Of a stretch of DNA of 64,000 nt, positions 44,884 through 53,344 are shown piece by piece. The position numbers and the translations under genes were made by a program. Numbering within the stretch: the first letter of the stretch is position 1; every line of letters begins with the position of its first letter. The stretch is from Yoonia sp. I 8.24. GTDB lineage: Bacteria; Pseudomonadota; Alphaproteobacteria; Rhodobacterales; Rhodobacteraceae. The notes beneath the pieces were generated by a model. The model was not told where the DNA came from. It was given only the letters and a program-made list of their open reading frames with translations, and searched no databases. Where the stretch lies: contig NZ_JACXGQ010000011.1 in NCBI RefSeq assembly GCF_022096995.1, forward strand, positions 1 through 64,000. The letters are read 5' to 3'.

Positions 44884-45804
44884 ATGTGGTATTACTGGGT
44901 TCTTGGGGCATTTGTGGTTTTGGCTGCCTTGCCGTTGCTGTTGGAACGCATGTGTAAACCTGTGAGCGAATGGGATCGCGGGCAGACGACCGGTGATCTC
45001 GCGCCGTTGTCACAAGGTTTAACGCATTACCGCTGGGTAGGGCCGGCGCGCGGTCCGGTTGCGGTGGTTGTGCACGGGTTATCGACCTCATCTGCTTCGA
45101 TTGACGGGCTTGCAGACGGCTTAGGCGAAATGGGTTACCGGGTCTTGGTGTACGATCTTTACGGGCGCGGGTTGTCGGACACAGTATCTGGCCGCCAGGA
45201 TCGCGCGTTTTTCTTGCGACAGCTTTCCGAATTATTATCTTATCATCGACTCTCGGAGGATATAACGCTTGTCGGCTATTCGATGGGGGGCGCTATTGCG
45301 ACGGCGTTTTCGGCCGATAACCCGCACTTCATCAAGCAGCTCATTCTTGTCGCTACGGCTGGTGTCGTGACCGAAGAAAGCAAATTTTCTGAGTTTTGTC
45401 GTAAGACACCAGTGTTGGGCGATTGGGTGTATGGAATGTTCGCACGTCGCCGTGCCGCAAAGGCGATCCCAAAGGTCGGACCAAGTTCAATGGCGGGCAA
45501 GGTCTATGCCGCACAGCGCCTTGAATTGCGGCGTCGTGGATATTTACCCGCAGTTCTTTCAAGCCGTCGCGGTATGTTGTCTGAGGGGCAAGAAAAGGAT
45601 CACCGTCGCCTTGGGCGTATTGATGTGCCGACAATTGCGATCTGGGCAGAACATGACCAAGTAATCCCAATTCAGGCGCTGGGCGTTTTGGCACAATGGC
45701 ACCGCGCCGTCCGCCAGGAGGTTGTCGCGGGCGCTGATCACGCGATGCCGTATACACATTGCCCGCAGCTTTTGCAGGCGATTGTGAAAGCTATGAAAAT
45801 CTAA
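44884..45804 (+). CDS. Membrane-anchored alpha/beta hydrolase
   Basis: A 306-residue hydrolase. An N-terminal hydrophobic stretch (residues 2-22) probably anchors it in the inner membrane. The catalytic triad is Ser in LVGYSMGGA, Asp in AEHDQVIP and His in AGADHAMPYTH, with the oxyanion segment VVHGLSTSS. Substrate unknown; esterase or lipase activity on small esters is likely. Its stop shares CTAA with the convergent MFS gene. Confidence 0.85.
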   Translation: MWYYWVLGAFVVLAALPLLLERMCKPVSEWDRGQTTGDLAPLSQGLTHYRWVGPARGPVAVVVHGLSTSSASIDGLADGLGEMGYRVLVYDLYGRGLSDTVSGRQDRAFFLRQLSELLSYHRLSEDITLVGYSMGGAIATAFSADNPHFIKQLILVATAGVVTEESKFSEFCRKTPVLGDWVYGMFARRRAAKAIPKVGPSSMAGKVYAAQRLELRRRGYLPAVLSSRRGMLSEGQEKDHRRLGRIDVPTIAIWAEHDQVIPIQALGVLAQWHRAVRQEVVAGADHAMPYTHCPQLLQAIVKAMKI

Positions 45805-47039
45805 GCCGGGGCTGGCGCGGGGCGATTTTCTTTGATCGGCAAATGCACGATCGCGCTGAACGCGCCAATTGCGACCCCGACCCACCAGACATGCGTATAT
45901 GTGCCGTAGATATCGTACAGCTTACCGCCGAGCCATACGCCTAAAAACGATCCAAGCTGATGGGAAAAGAACACAATCCCATAGAGCGTACCCATATAGC
46001 GAATCCCATAAAGATGCGCGACGAGCCCGGATGTGAGCGGCACAGTGGCGAGCCACAGGCTCCCCATTCCGACAGAAAACAGTACCACCGATAGCGGTGT
46101 AATTGGCAGCAGAATAAACAAGGCGGCGATAACAGTCCGCCCCGTATAAATCCCCGCGAGCAAGTACTTCTTAGAATATCGATTGCCAGCCCATCCGGCC
46201 AATAAGGTGCCCCCGATATTGGCCAGCCCAATCAATGAAATCGCGACCGCGCCCAGCCGACTGGTTGTCGTAATTCCAAGTCCGGCAAGCAGCCCACCTT
46301 GGTCCAATGGCCCACACATTTCGGTCACAAGCGCTGGGAAATGCGCCGTCACAAATGCGAGCTGATAGCCGCATGAAAAGAACCCCAAAAAGATCAGGGT
46401 ATAGGATGGGTCCTTAAACGCGCGGATCAGGATCGTGCCCATGCTTTCTTCAAGTTCAGCTTTGGATGCGCGCGCAGGGCTGCGCATCATTGGTAGGACC
46501 AAAAGGGTCGCCATGATCATCCCCGCAAAGGCCACAAACGTGGATTGCCAGGTCATGAAGCCTAGCAGATATGCGGCCAGTGGCGCACCAAAGACTTGGC
46601 CTGCAGACCCGGCCGCCGTCGCAATGGCCAGCGCCATCGATCTGTTTTCAGCCGATGCCGCCCGTCCTACAACGGCAAGGATCACCCCAAATCCGGTGCC
46701 TGCAATCCCAAATCCGACAAGGATTTCGTAAAATTGATGTGCCTCTGGCGTGGTCGCGCCCGCCGATAGCAGTAGCCCGGCCGCATAGAACAAGGCCCCC
46801 ATAATGATCGCTTTGCGGTCGCCGATCTTTTCGGCGATGGCCCCAAATATCGGTTGCCCAATCCCCCAAGCCAAGTTTTGGATTGCAATCGCAAGGCTGA
46901 AATCGGACCGCGCCCAGCCGAACTCATCGGCGATTGGAATTTGGAAAACGCCAAACGATGCGCGGATCGCGAATCCGGTCATGATGATCAGGCAGCCTGC
47001 AATCAGGACAGGGGTGATAAGAGGGGCTTTATGTTCCAT
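45801..47039 (-). CDS. MFS permease (oxalate/monocarboxylate type)
   Basis: A 412-residue twelve-helix major facilitator. TM1 holds GFAIRASFGVFQIPIADEFGW, like oxalate-formate and monocarboxylate transporters, then the cytoplasmic AEKIGDRKAIIMG loop (DR motif) between TM2 and TM3. The central loop has the expected polar break. Substrate unknown, probably a small organic acid. Confidence 0.87.
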   Translation of the reverse strand: MEHKAPLITPVLIAGCLIIMTGFAIRASFGVFQIPIADEFGWARSDFSLAIAIQNLAWGIGQPIFGAIAEKIGDRKAIIMGALFYAAGLLLSAGATTPEAHQFYEILVGFGIAGTGFGVILAVVGRAASAENRSMALAIATAAGSAGQVFGAPLAAYLLGFMTWQSTFVAFAGMIMATLLVLPMMRSPARASKAELEESMGTILIRAFKDPSYTLIFLGFFSCGYQLAFVTAHFPALVTEMCGPLDQGGLLAGLGITTTSRLGAVAISLIGLANIGGTLLAGWAGNRYSKKYLLAGIYTGRTVIAALFILLPITPLSVVLFSVGMGSLWLATVPLTSGLVAHLYGIRYMGTLYGIVFFSHQLGSFLGVWLGGKLYDIYGTYTHVWWVGVAIGAFSAIVHLPIKENRPAPAPA

Positions 47040-47131
47040 CTGCGCAGTTCGCGCGCATGGTCATGTTTTGTCAATTATTCAATTGTATCGACACGCTTTT
47101 CATCGCGGCAGTCGCAGGGTATCTGACCAAT

Positions 47132-48187
47132 ATGACAGTTCAAGATGTATATCATGCCGCCGTTGATGCGGGGACCTTAACGGCTGACGATGCGCAGCTA
47201 AATGTTCTGCCGGAATTAGAGCGCGTACGCTTGGCGCTTGCGACCCCGCCAGCTAAGCGCGGGCTATTCCGCAAAGCCCCGCCGCCCGTGCCGGGCCTGT
47301 ATATGTGGGGCGGTGTGGGCCGCGGGAAATCCATGTTGATGGATTTACTGTATGATCAGGTTGATGCCCCTAAACGGCGCAGCCATTTCCACGCCTTCAT
47401 GCAATGGGTGCATGCAGAGATGACAGAAGCCCGCAAGCGCGGCGTGGATGATGCAATTGCGCCCGTTGCCGCGAAACTGGCGGACGAAGTCCGGTTTTTG
47501 GCCTTCGACGAAATGCAAATCACCGACATCACCGACGCGATGATTGTTGGTCGTCTGTTCGAAGCGCTTTTTGCAGCGGGCGTTGTGGTTGTGACCACAT
47601 CCAACCGCCCACCAGATGACCTTTATAAGAACGGTTTGAACCGCCAGCTGTTCACACCATTCATCGCGTTGATCAAAGACCGGATGGTGGTGCATGAATT
47701 GGTCAGCGACACAGATTATCGGCAGGACCGGCTCGCTGGAAAGCAAAGCTATTTTACTCCCAACGATGCCACTGCGCAGGCCGCGATTGCCGAAATCTGG
47801 GATCATCTGAGCAATGGTAAATCAGAACCATTAGTGCTGCATGTCAAAGGCCGCGAGGTCGACTTGCCGGGCTATCATAACGGGGTCGCACGCGCCAAAT
47901 TCTATGATCTATGCGGGCGTTTTTTGGGGGCGGCGGATTACCTTGCGCTGGCAGAGGCCGTGCGTGTGCTGATCCTCGAAGATATACCAAGCCTGTCGCG
48001 CAGTAATTTCAACGAGGCGAAACGCTTTGTCACCCTGATTGATGCGCTTTACGAGGCAAAGGTGCAGTTGATTTGTTCGGCCGCCGCCGCGCCCGAACTG
48101 CTCTACCTCGAAGGTGAAGGGACGTTCGAATTTGAACGCACCGCCAGCCGTTTGCGCGAAATGCAATCGGCTGACTGGGGGGCTTAG
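47132..48187 (+). CDS. zapE: Cell division protein ZapE (AFG1-like ATPase)
   Basis: A 351-residue AAA-like P-loop ATPase. Walker A is GGVGRGKSMLMD, Walker B is FLAFDEMQITDITDAM, sensor residues are in VVVTTSNRPPDDLYKNG. In E. coli, ZapE destabilises FtsZ polymers at constriction; the AFG1 group also aids turnover of respiratory proteins. ATG at 47132 is chosen; the open frame begins at 47057. Its stop shares TTAG with the convergent carbonic anhydrase gene. Confidence 0.94.
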   Translation: MTVQDVYHAAVDAGTLTADDAQLNVLPELERVRLALATPPAKRGLFRKAPPPVPGLYMWGGVGRGKSMLMDLLYDQVDAPKRRSHFHAFMQWVHAEMTEARKRGVDDAIAPVAAKLADEVRFLAFDEMQITDITDAMIVGRLFEALFAAGVVVVTTSNRPPDDLYKNGLNRQLFTPFIALIKDRMVVHELVSDTDYRQDRLAGKQSYFTPNDATAQAAIAEIWDHLSNGKSEPLVLHVKGREVDLPGYHNGVARAKFYDLCGRFLGAADYLALAEAVRVLILEDIPSLSRSNFNEAKRFVTLIDALYEAKVQLICSAAAAPELLYLEGEGTFEFERTASRLREMQSADWGA

Positions 48188-48831
48188 ATCGTCACGAACC
48201 CGTCTACGTCTGGATCATAAGATTCGAGCGTGCCTTCGCCGATGTCGTTCCAAAGACCGTGCAGTGACAGCGTACCTTCTTCGACGGCTTTTTGTACAAA
48301 TGGGAACGTCATGAGGTTGTTCAGCGAGACCGTGACGGAAATCTTTTCCAGCGCACTTTTGCGGGATTCGTCATCACCTTCGGGCAACGCGTCAAAGCCG
48401 GGGCGCAGAATTTCCATCCAACGGCCGACAAAGCTGGTCTTTTCTTCGAGCTCAGGCGCGTTGCCCGAACACATGTCATAGCAGCCCGCAACACCGCCGC
48501 AGCTAGAATGACCCAAAACCACCAAATGCGAAACCTTCAAAGCGTTGACCGCGTATTCTACCGCTGCGGACGTCCCGTGGTTTTCACCGTCTGGGTTATA
48601 GGGCGGCACCAGATTCGCGATGTTCCGGTGGATGAAAAATTCGCCTTGGTCCGCGCCAAAAATAGACGTGACATGCACCCGGCTGTCGCAACAAGAAATG
48701 ATCATCGCGCGTGGGCGCTGACCTTCGTCTGCAAGGCGGCGATACCAGCTTTTGTTTTCAGCATGGGTCGTGGCTTTCCAACCTTGGTAGCGGGTGACCA
48801 TATAAGAAGGCAGAGGGCGGGCGTATTTCAT
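48184..48831 (-). CDS. Beta-class carbonic anhydrase
   Basis: A 215-residue zinc enzyme interconverting CO2 and bicarbonate. Zinc ligands are the Cys of CCDSRV, the His and Cys of VLGHSSCGGV; the Asp-Arg dyad is in CCDSR. It opens with MKYARPLPSYMVTRYQGWK. ATG at 48831 is used, because the open frame to 49137 runs through the divergent promoter and has no family character. Confidence 0.95.
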   Translation of the reverse strand: MKYARPLPSYMVTRYQGWKATTHAENKSWYRRLADEGQRPRAMIISCCDSRVHVTSIFGADQGEFFIHRNIANLVPPYNPDGENHGTSAAVEYAVNALKVSHLVVLGHSSCGGVAGCYDMCSGNAPELEEKTSFVGRWMEILRPGFDALPEGDDESRKSALEKISVTVSLNNLMTFPFVQKAVEEGTLSLHGLWNDIGEGTLESYDPDVDGFVTI

Positions 48832-48942
48832 CGTGGGCTCCGTCGTGATTTTAGCCAAACTAAATCGAATTGAGCGGAAATTCGAGCGTTTTTTCTGCTG
48901 TGTGTAAACACTCCGAAAACTTTCGGCGCGCATGATACGCCT

Positions 48943-49359
48943 ATGAAAAACAAACATCAAACGCTGGTACCAACTGTAGATGCTGATATTGACGTGATCA
49001 CGCTTCGCTGTCCTGACCGGCTGCAATTCGATGCGATCCCGCTGCAACGTCTTTTTGCCGCCAAAAGCGAAAGTGAAGCAGAAGCAATCGTGTGTCGCGT
49101 GCTCGAAGATCTCGCGCTGCGTTTGGATGTGCTGCAAAAAGGGTTGGCATCACAAAACCTTGCGATGATGCTGAAGCCTTGCCGTAAGATTCGCCTGATC
49201 GCGGAGCAAATTGGTCTGACAGAAATCGCAATCACGGCGGATCATGTGCAAATCTGTCTGCGACAGGCCGATCTCACCGCGCTTGCGGCGACAATGGCGC
49301 GGCTGGAACGAGGCTTTGATGCGGCCGTCAGCGAAGTGTGGAATTTTCGCCAAACCTAA
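48943..49359 (+). CDS. Helical protein of unknown function, HPt-like in outline
   Basis: A 138-residue protein, mostly helical after residue 25. The stretch MMLKPCRKIRLIAEQIGLTE sits where HPt domains carry their phospho-His, but no His is present, so a phosphotransfer role is unsupported. Possibly a pseudo-HPt or dimerisation domain. It is divergent from the carbonic anhydrase gene; the 111-base gap has TCGAATT mirrored by AATTCGA and CCGAAA mirrored by TTTCGG. Confidence 0.65.
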   Translation: MKNKHQTLVPTVDADIDVITLRCPDRLQFDAIPLQRLFAAKSESEAEAIVCRVLEDLALRLDVLQKGLASQNLAMMLKPCRKIRLIAEQIGLTEIAITADHVQICLRQADLTALAATMARLERGFDAAVSEVWNFRQT

Positions 49360-49420
49360 GCGGTGCCACTTGCGGTGCCGTCGTGGCGGGGTAATCTGGT
49401 GTTTCAATTGACCCTATTGG

Positions 49421-50809
49421 ATGCACCCTATGCTGTTGACCTTCGCCCCCGAAACCGCCCACGCAATTCCAATAACGGTGGTCGACAAGCCCGGGTTCGA
49501 TGATGCATTGGCGGCGCTTAACGATGCGGGCCGCGCGTGGGCGATAGCGCAAGGGTTTAATGCCGGATTGGGACAGATCCTGGCCCTGCCAGCGACGGAT
49601 GGCAGCATTGCGCAGGTCTTGGTGGGTTATGGCACCGCCGAACGCCGCGCGCGCGGCCGGTTTCATATGGGTGCAGCAGCAGCCAAACTACCTGCTGGCG
49701 TCTATAAGGTCACCGATGGTCTGGACGGCCCCGCACTGGAAGAGGCGGCGCTTGGATGGCTTTTGTCACAGTATATGTTTGACCGCTACGCGACCGCCAG
49801 CGCGACGACCGCGCAGTTGATTGCCCCTGCTGGGGTCGATGCCGAAAAAATTGAAATCATCGCCAATGGTGAGGCGCTTACCCGTGATCTGATCAACACA
49901 CCTGCGTCCGATATGGGCCCGCAAGAGCTCGAGGATGCCGCGCGTGCATTGGCGGGCGAGTATGGCGCAAAGATCGCCGTCTCTACTGGCGATGATTTGC
50001 ACGCGGACGGGTTCCCAATGATCCACACGGTTGGCCGCGCATCATCGCGCGCGCCGCGCCTGCTGGACATGCGTTGGGGGGATGTCGGCCCGCAGCTGAC
50101 GCTTGTGGGCAAAGGTGTTTGCTTTGACACTGGCGGGCTGAATATCAAACCTGGCGGCTCGATGGGGCTGATGAAAAAAGATATGGGCGGCGCTGCCACT
50201 GTCTTGGGCCTTGCGCATATGATTATGGGGTTGGGCCTGCCGATCCGTTTGCGGGTGCTCATCCCTGCGGTGGAAAACAGCATTGATGGTGACGCATTCC
50301 GCCCGCAAGATATCCTGACATCCCGTAAAGGGCTGACCGTCGAGGTCAATAATACTGATGCCGAAGGGCGGTTGGTACTGGCGGATGCCCTGACCTATGC
50401 CGACGAAGATCAACCTGCGCTGGTGATTTCGATGGCGACATTGACGGGCGCTGCGCGGGTGGCCGTCGGCCCGGATATTTCACCGTTCTATACCGATAGC
50501 GATAGCTATGCCGCGGCCCTTGCGGATGCGGCGGTGAATGTTGCTGATCCGGTATGGCGCATGCCATTTCATGCCCCGTACGAGGCAATGATCGAGCCGG
50601 GGATTGCGGATCTTGATAACGCGCCCAAAGGCGGTATGGCCGGCAGCATCACAGCCGCATTGTTTTTGCGACGCTTCACCACAAGCCCCTACATCCATTT
50701 TGATATCTACGGGTGGCAACCTTCTGCCGCTCCCGCGCGGCCAAAAGGCGGCGTCGGGATGGGCGCGCGTGCAGTGCTTGCCGCGTTACCCGCGCTGCTA
50801 AACTTATGA
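49421..50809 (+). CDS. Leucyl aminopeptidase family (M17)
   Basis: A 462-residue cytosolic M17 aminopeptidase that removes N-terminal residues. The metal/catalytic region VGKGVCFDTGGLNIKPGGSM carries the Lys and Asp ligands, the M17 signature NTDAEGRLVLADAL follows and KGGMAGSITAALFL is near the end. It lacks a few N-terminal residues of PepA, closer to PepB-like short forms. ATG at 49430 is an alternative start. It overlaps the NlpC/P60 gene by 4 bases. Confidence 0.94.
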   Translation: MHPMLLTFAPETAHAIPITVVDKPGFDDALAALNDAGRAWAIAQGFNAGLGQILALPATDGSIAQVLVGYGTAERRARGRFHMGAAAAKLPAGVYKVTDGLDGPALEEAALGWLLSQYMFDRYATASATTAQLIAPAGVDAEKIEIIANGEALTRDLINTPASDMGPQELEDAARALAGEYGAKIAVSTGDDLHADGFPMIHTVGRASSRAPRLLDMRWGDVGPQLTLVGKGVCFDTGGLNIKPGGSMGLMKKDMGGAATVLGLAHMIMGLGLPIRLRVLIPAVENSIDGDAFRPQDILTSRKGLTVEVNNTDAEGRLVLADALTYADEDQPALVISMATLTGAARVAVGPDISPFYTDSDSYAAALADAAVNVADPVWRMPFHAPYEAMIEPGIADLDNAPKGGMAGSITAALFLRRFTTSPYIHFDIYGWQPSAAPARPKGGVGMGARAVLAALPALLNL

Positions 50810-51621
50810 CCGATCGCAGACTTTTGGCTGCGAACGGCCGGGTCGCGGCGGTGGAGTTGGCGGGCACGGTCAAGGCGGATAACTATGTCGTCGGTGTGCC
50901 GAAGATGGTGCGTCGCCCGGTGACGGACTTGCGCCGGGCACCCGATGGGTCACGGGATCGGCAGGTTCTGCTTGGCGCGATTGTCACTGTATTAGAAGAC
51001 CGCGAAGGATGGTCGTTTGTTCAACTTGCCAATAGGTATGTTGGATATGTGCTATCGGCGCATCTCGCACGTCATCAAAACACCACACATTTTGTTAGTA
51101 CGACAGCGACCCATGCATATACAGCGGATGATTTTCGATCAGAGCCGCTGATGTCATTACCCTTTGGGGCACGTGTAACCGTTGTGGATGAACGGCGCGA
51201 ATTTTATGAGACAACCGTTGGGTTCGTATCAAAGAAACATCTGCGCAATGTGGAGCGTCCTTTTCAGGATCCGATCAATGTGGCGCAGCTTCATTTTGGC
51301 GTGCCCTATCTTTGGGGTGGCGATTCAACACGCGGCATCGATTGTTCAGGGTTGATTTTTGCCAGTTTGACAGCTTGCGGCATCGCTTGCCCCGGCGATA
51401 GCGATCTGCAGTGCGATGTGATCGGGACGGATGTGCAGGGTGACCTGATGCGTGGCGATATCGTGTTTTGGCAAGGTCATGTGGGCATGATGGTTGATGC
51501 GGATATTATGCTGCATGCTAGCGCGACGCCCATGGCCACCGTCTATGAACCGCTGACAAAGGTGATTGCCCGCGTGGAGTTCCAAGGCCACGGCCAGCCA
51601 TTGGCGCGACGACGGGTTTAG
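50806..51621 (+). CDS. NlpC/P60 (C40) peptidase with SH3-like domains
   Basis: A 271-residue protein. Two SH3-like segments (about residues 35-85 and 95-145) precede the C-terminal C40 domain, with catalytic Cys in RGIDCSGLIFAS, His in GHVGMMVD and a polar third residue in LHASA. Such enzymes cut D-Glu-diaminopimelate-type bonds in wall peptides. No signal peptide is visible, so it may act on recycled muropeptides in the cytoplasm together with the co-transcribed M17 aminopeptidase. ATG at 50806 overlaps the preceding stop. Confidence 0.9.
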   Translation: MTDRRLLAANGRVAAVELAGTVKADNYVVGVPKMVRRPVTDLRRAPDGSRDRQVLLGAIVTVLEDREGWSFVQLANRYVGYVLSAHLARHQNTTHFVSTTATHAYTADDFRSEPLMSLPFGARVTVVDERREFYETTVGFVSKKHLRNVERPFQDPINVAQLHFGVPYLWGGDSTRGIDCSGLIFASLTACGIACPGDSDLQCDVIGTDVQGDLMRGDIVFWQGHVGMMVDADIMLHASATPMATVYEPLTKVIARVEFQGHGQPLARRRV

Positions 51622-52097
51622 TGGACCGTTGCGGTGATTGGTTCGCAGTGATGAAGCGGCGGTCTGTGTCGCTTCATCATGCGTATTAAAGCACATCCCA
51701 AATCGGCTGCGATTGGGGTGATGATCGGGGCGACATCTGTCCGTACCAGAAGCGTTGCGATCAACATTGCGTCTTGCCGATCGCCCTCGGTCGCTGTGGT
51801 CACAAAATGTGCAAAACAGGCTTCATCCGCGCCAAGACACCGACAATTCACGGCATGGCGCATCAGTGGGCGCCGACGGTGGCGCGCACAACAGTCGAAC
51901 AGGCTTTCGAGTATTTCCAATGTTGACCGCGCTTGTGTCTCGCCCAAACCAGAGGCAAGATCCTTCCAGACGGCGGTTTGCCCTTCGGGGCCATCACACC
52001 ACATCCGGAAATATAGAACGACATAGCGCGCAAGCGGCGATTGGTCGGCCAATTGGCCGACAGCCGCGCCGCCGGGATTGCGAAATGCTGCGGTCAT
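51618..52097 (-). CDS. Conserved protein of unknown function, hemP partner
   Basis: A 159-residue protein rich in Cys and His (FDCCARH, NCRCLGADEACFAHF), with helices around. I do not recognise a named domain. Its ATG overlaps the hemP stop as ATGA, so the two are co-translated, and the Cys/His content fits a heme- or metal-related role; that is inference. Its stop shares TTAG with the convergent NlpC/P60 gene. Confidence 0.7.
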   Translation of the reverse strand: MTAAFRNPGGAAVGQLADQSPLARYVVLYFRMWCDGPEGQTAVWKDLASGLGETQARSTLEILESLFDCCARHRRRPLMRHAVNCRCLGADEACFAHFVTTATEGDRQDAMLIATLLVRTDVAPIITPIAADLGCALIRMMKRHRPPLHHCEPITATVH

Positions 52098-52261
52098 TTT
52101 GTAAGAATCAGTTTTCCGGCGCGCGTGATGCGAAGCGTATACGTCTGATCACGCAGGACGATATTGGCGAGATCGCCATCTTGGGTCAGCACTTCGGCAT
52201 CATATGTAGGCAATTTCGGTGCGGTGCTCGGCTGTGGGCGCGGGACGCTGTGGAATGACAT
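52094..52261 (-). CDS. hemP: Hemin uptake protein HemP
   Basis: A 55-residue protein, too short for many ORF filters. The C-terminal half carries the HemP signature: IVLRDQTYTLRITRAGKLIL followed by TK at the C-terminus. HemP is an iron-stress activator that stimulates expression of heme uptake genes in related alphaproteobacteria. It is followed, with 4-base overlap, by the unknown 159-residue gene. The upstream region holds an inverted repeat at 52289-52312. No hmu transport genes are in the window. Confidence 0.9.
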   Translation of the reverse strand: MSFHSVPRPQPSTAPKLPTYDAEVLTQDGDLANIVLRDQTYTLRITRAGKLILTK

Positions 52262-52288
52262 TTTTTAGTTCCTTGCGGTGACAGAGGC

Positions 52289-52312
52289 ATGAAAGCACGT
52301 GCGCACTTTCAT
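52289..52312. promoter_or_regulatory. Inverted repeat upstream of hemP
   Basis: ATGAAAG (52289-52295) is mirrored by CTTTCAT (52306-52312), with GTGCGCAC palindromic between. It ends 28 bases before the hemP ATG on the minus strand. It does not match the Irr box or the TGA-N9-TCA RirA box. Confidence 0.4.
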
Positions 52313-52426
52313 CCTTGGAAATTAGCGGATTGGCTGGCTGTCACGCGAACAGGTGGCTTGATACCCGCGTAAGTTAGCCGGATATGGGGGTATGAGTCAA
52401 TCCGACATTTTTAGTCAGGTATTAAT

Positions 52427-52762
52427 TCACTCGACCGCGCGGATCAGTTTGCGTTCTAGTACGCGCAAAACCTGCCGTAGATCGTGGCCGCGCTTGAGCA
52501 CCTGCCCATCCATGCCTATCACTGCATATTGACCTTGGCGTTGGCGCAGTTTCGGGCGTTTCTCGATCCGGTACAGCGGGTGTTCCGCTGCGCGCCGAAA
52601 GATCGAAAACACAGCCACTTCGCGCAGACATGAAATCCCGTAATCTCGCCATTCGCCCGCTGCGACCATACGGCCGTAAAGACCCAAGATTACGCCCAAT
52701 TCGGTTCGATGGAATGCGATTTGGGGCGGGTGCGAAAACGGATCAGATGGGTGCATGCTCAT
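52427..52762 (-). CDS. DUF2794 domain protein
   Basis: A 111-residue protein matching DUF2794 along its length: FHRTELGVILGLYGRMVAAG, the EWRDYGISCLREVAVFSIFR region and PLYRIEKRPKLRQRQGQYAV. The family is confined largely to Alphaproteobacteria and is of unknown function. Standalone minus-strand gene. Confidence 0.93.
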   Translation of the reverse strand: MSMHPSDPFSHPPQIAFHRTELGVILGLYGRMVAAGEWRDYGISCLREVAVFSIFRRAAEHPLYRIEKRPKLRQRQGQYAVIGMDGQVLKRGHDLRQVLRVLERKLIRAVE

Positions 52763-52973
52763 AGTAAAACGTCGCGTTAAAATGAAAGAAAATCAAGCCC
52801 GTAAGGGTGTGCCATGTTCATGCCGCAATATTACCGCATTTGCGCCGCACGTCTTACCCAATCGGGTCACATCTGCATGCAAAGGTTTCGGTATAGCAAA
52901 TTGCTACCCCGGTGTTGCGGCTAATTGCCCCCACCTTTTTCGCGATGCCGGGGACCACTTCCCTTTAAATAAG

Positions 52974-53237
52974 CTATCCGCAGGTAATCGCCACGATCTT
53001 TTCGTTAGCGTCAATTTGAAAATTGATCCGCGTAGGCCAGAAGTCCATGGTGACGATGTCGCCAGGGCGCGTGACCCGGACCATTCCCAGAATGAGAACA
53101 CGTTCAAGCGCTGTGGCGTCTTGCCCAATCAAATCCGCATGCTCTCCTGCGCCGCAGGTATCGTCTTGGATCTCGGGCAGGCTCGGCACCGCAGCAGTAC
53201 AAGCAGAAAGTATAAGAAATGGGAGGATATATCTCAT
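52974..53237 (-). CDS. I78-family peptidase-inhibitor lipoprotein
   Basis: An 87-residue lipoprotein. The lipobox LILSAC gives a lipid-anchored Cys near residue 12. The mature part holds the I78 pattern: DTCGAGEHADLIGQDATALE, then the RVTRPGDIVTMDFWPTRINF core and IVAITCG at the end; the two Cys (DTC and ITC) probably form the family disulfide. I78 proteins inhibit serine peptidases such as subtilisins and may protect the periplasm. ATG at 53237; upstream frame is open but not signal-like. Confidence 0.88.
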   Translation of the reverse strand: MRYILPFLILSACTAAVPSLPEIQDDTCGAGEHADLIGQDATALERVLILGMVRVTRPGDIVTMDFWPTRINFQIDANEKIVAITCG

Positions 53238-53344
53238 CTTGTGATCATGTGACAATTGTCCAAGCCTGTGCAAGCTGAAACAAAACCATCGTTGCAGTTT
53301 CCGTATTTTTCGCAGATCGTTGCCGCAAGCAAATGGAGACGAAA

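Noticed and set aside
48943-49359. Histidine phosphotransfer (HPt) protein
   Set aside because: The helical outline is similar but there is no His in the expected place and no kinase nearby.
52262-52426. RirA or Irr box upstream of hemP
   Set aside because: No TGA-N9-TCA or TTAGAA-N3-TTCTAA pattern is seen; only the unassigned inverted repeat.
52755-53252. A 165-residue plus-strand ORF
   Set aside because: It is antisense to the I78 inhibitor gene and overlaps the DUF2794 start region; composition is that of a shadow frame.
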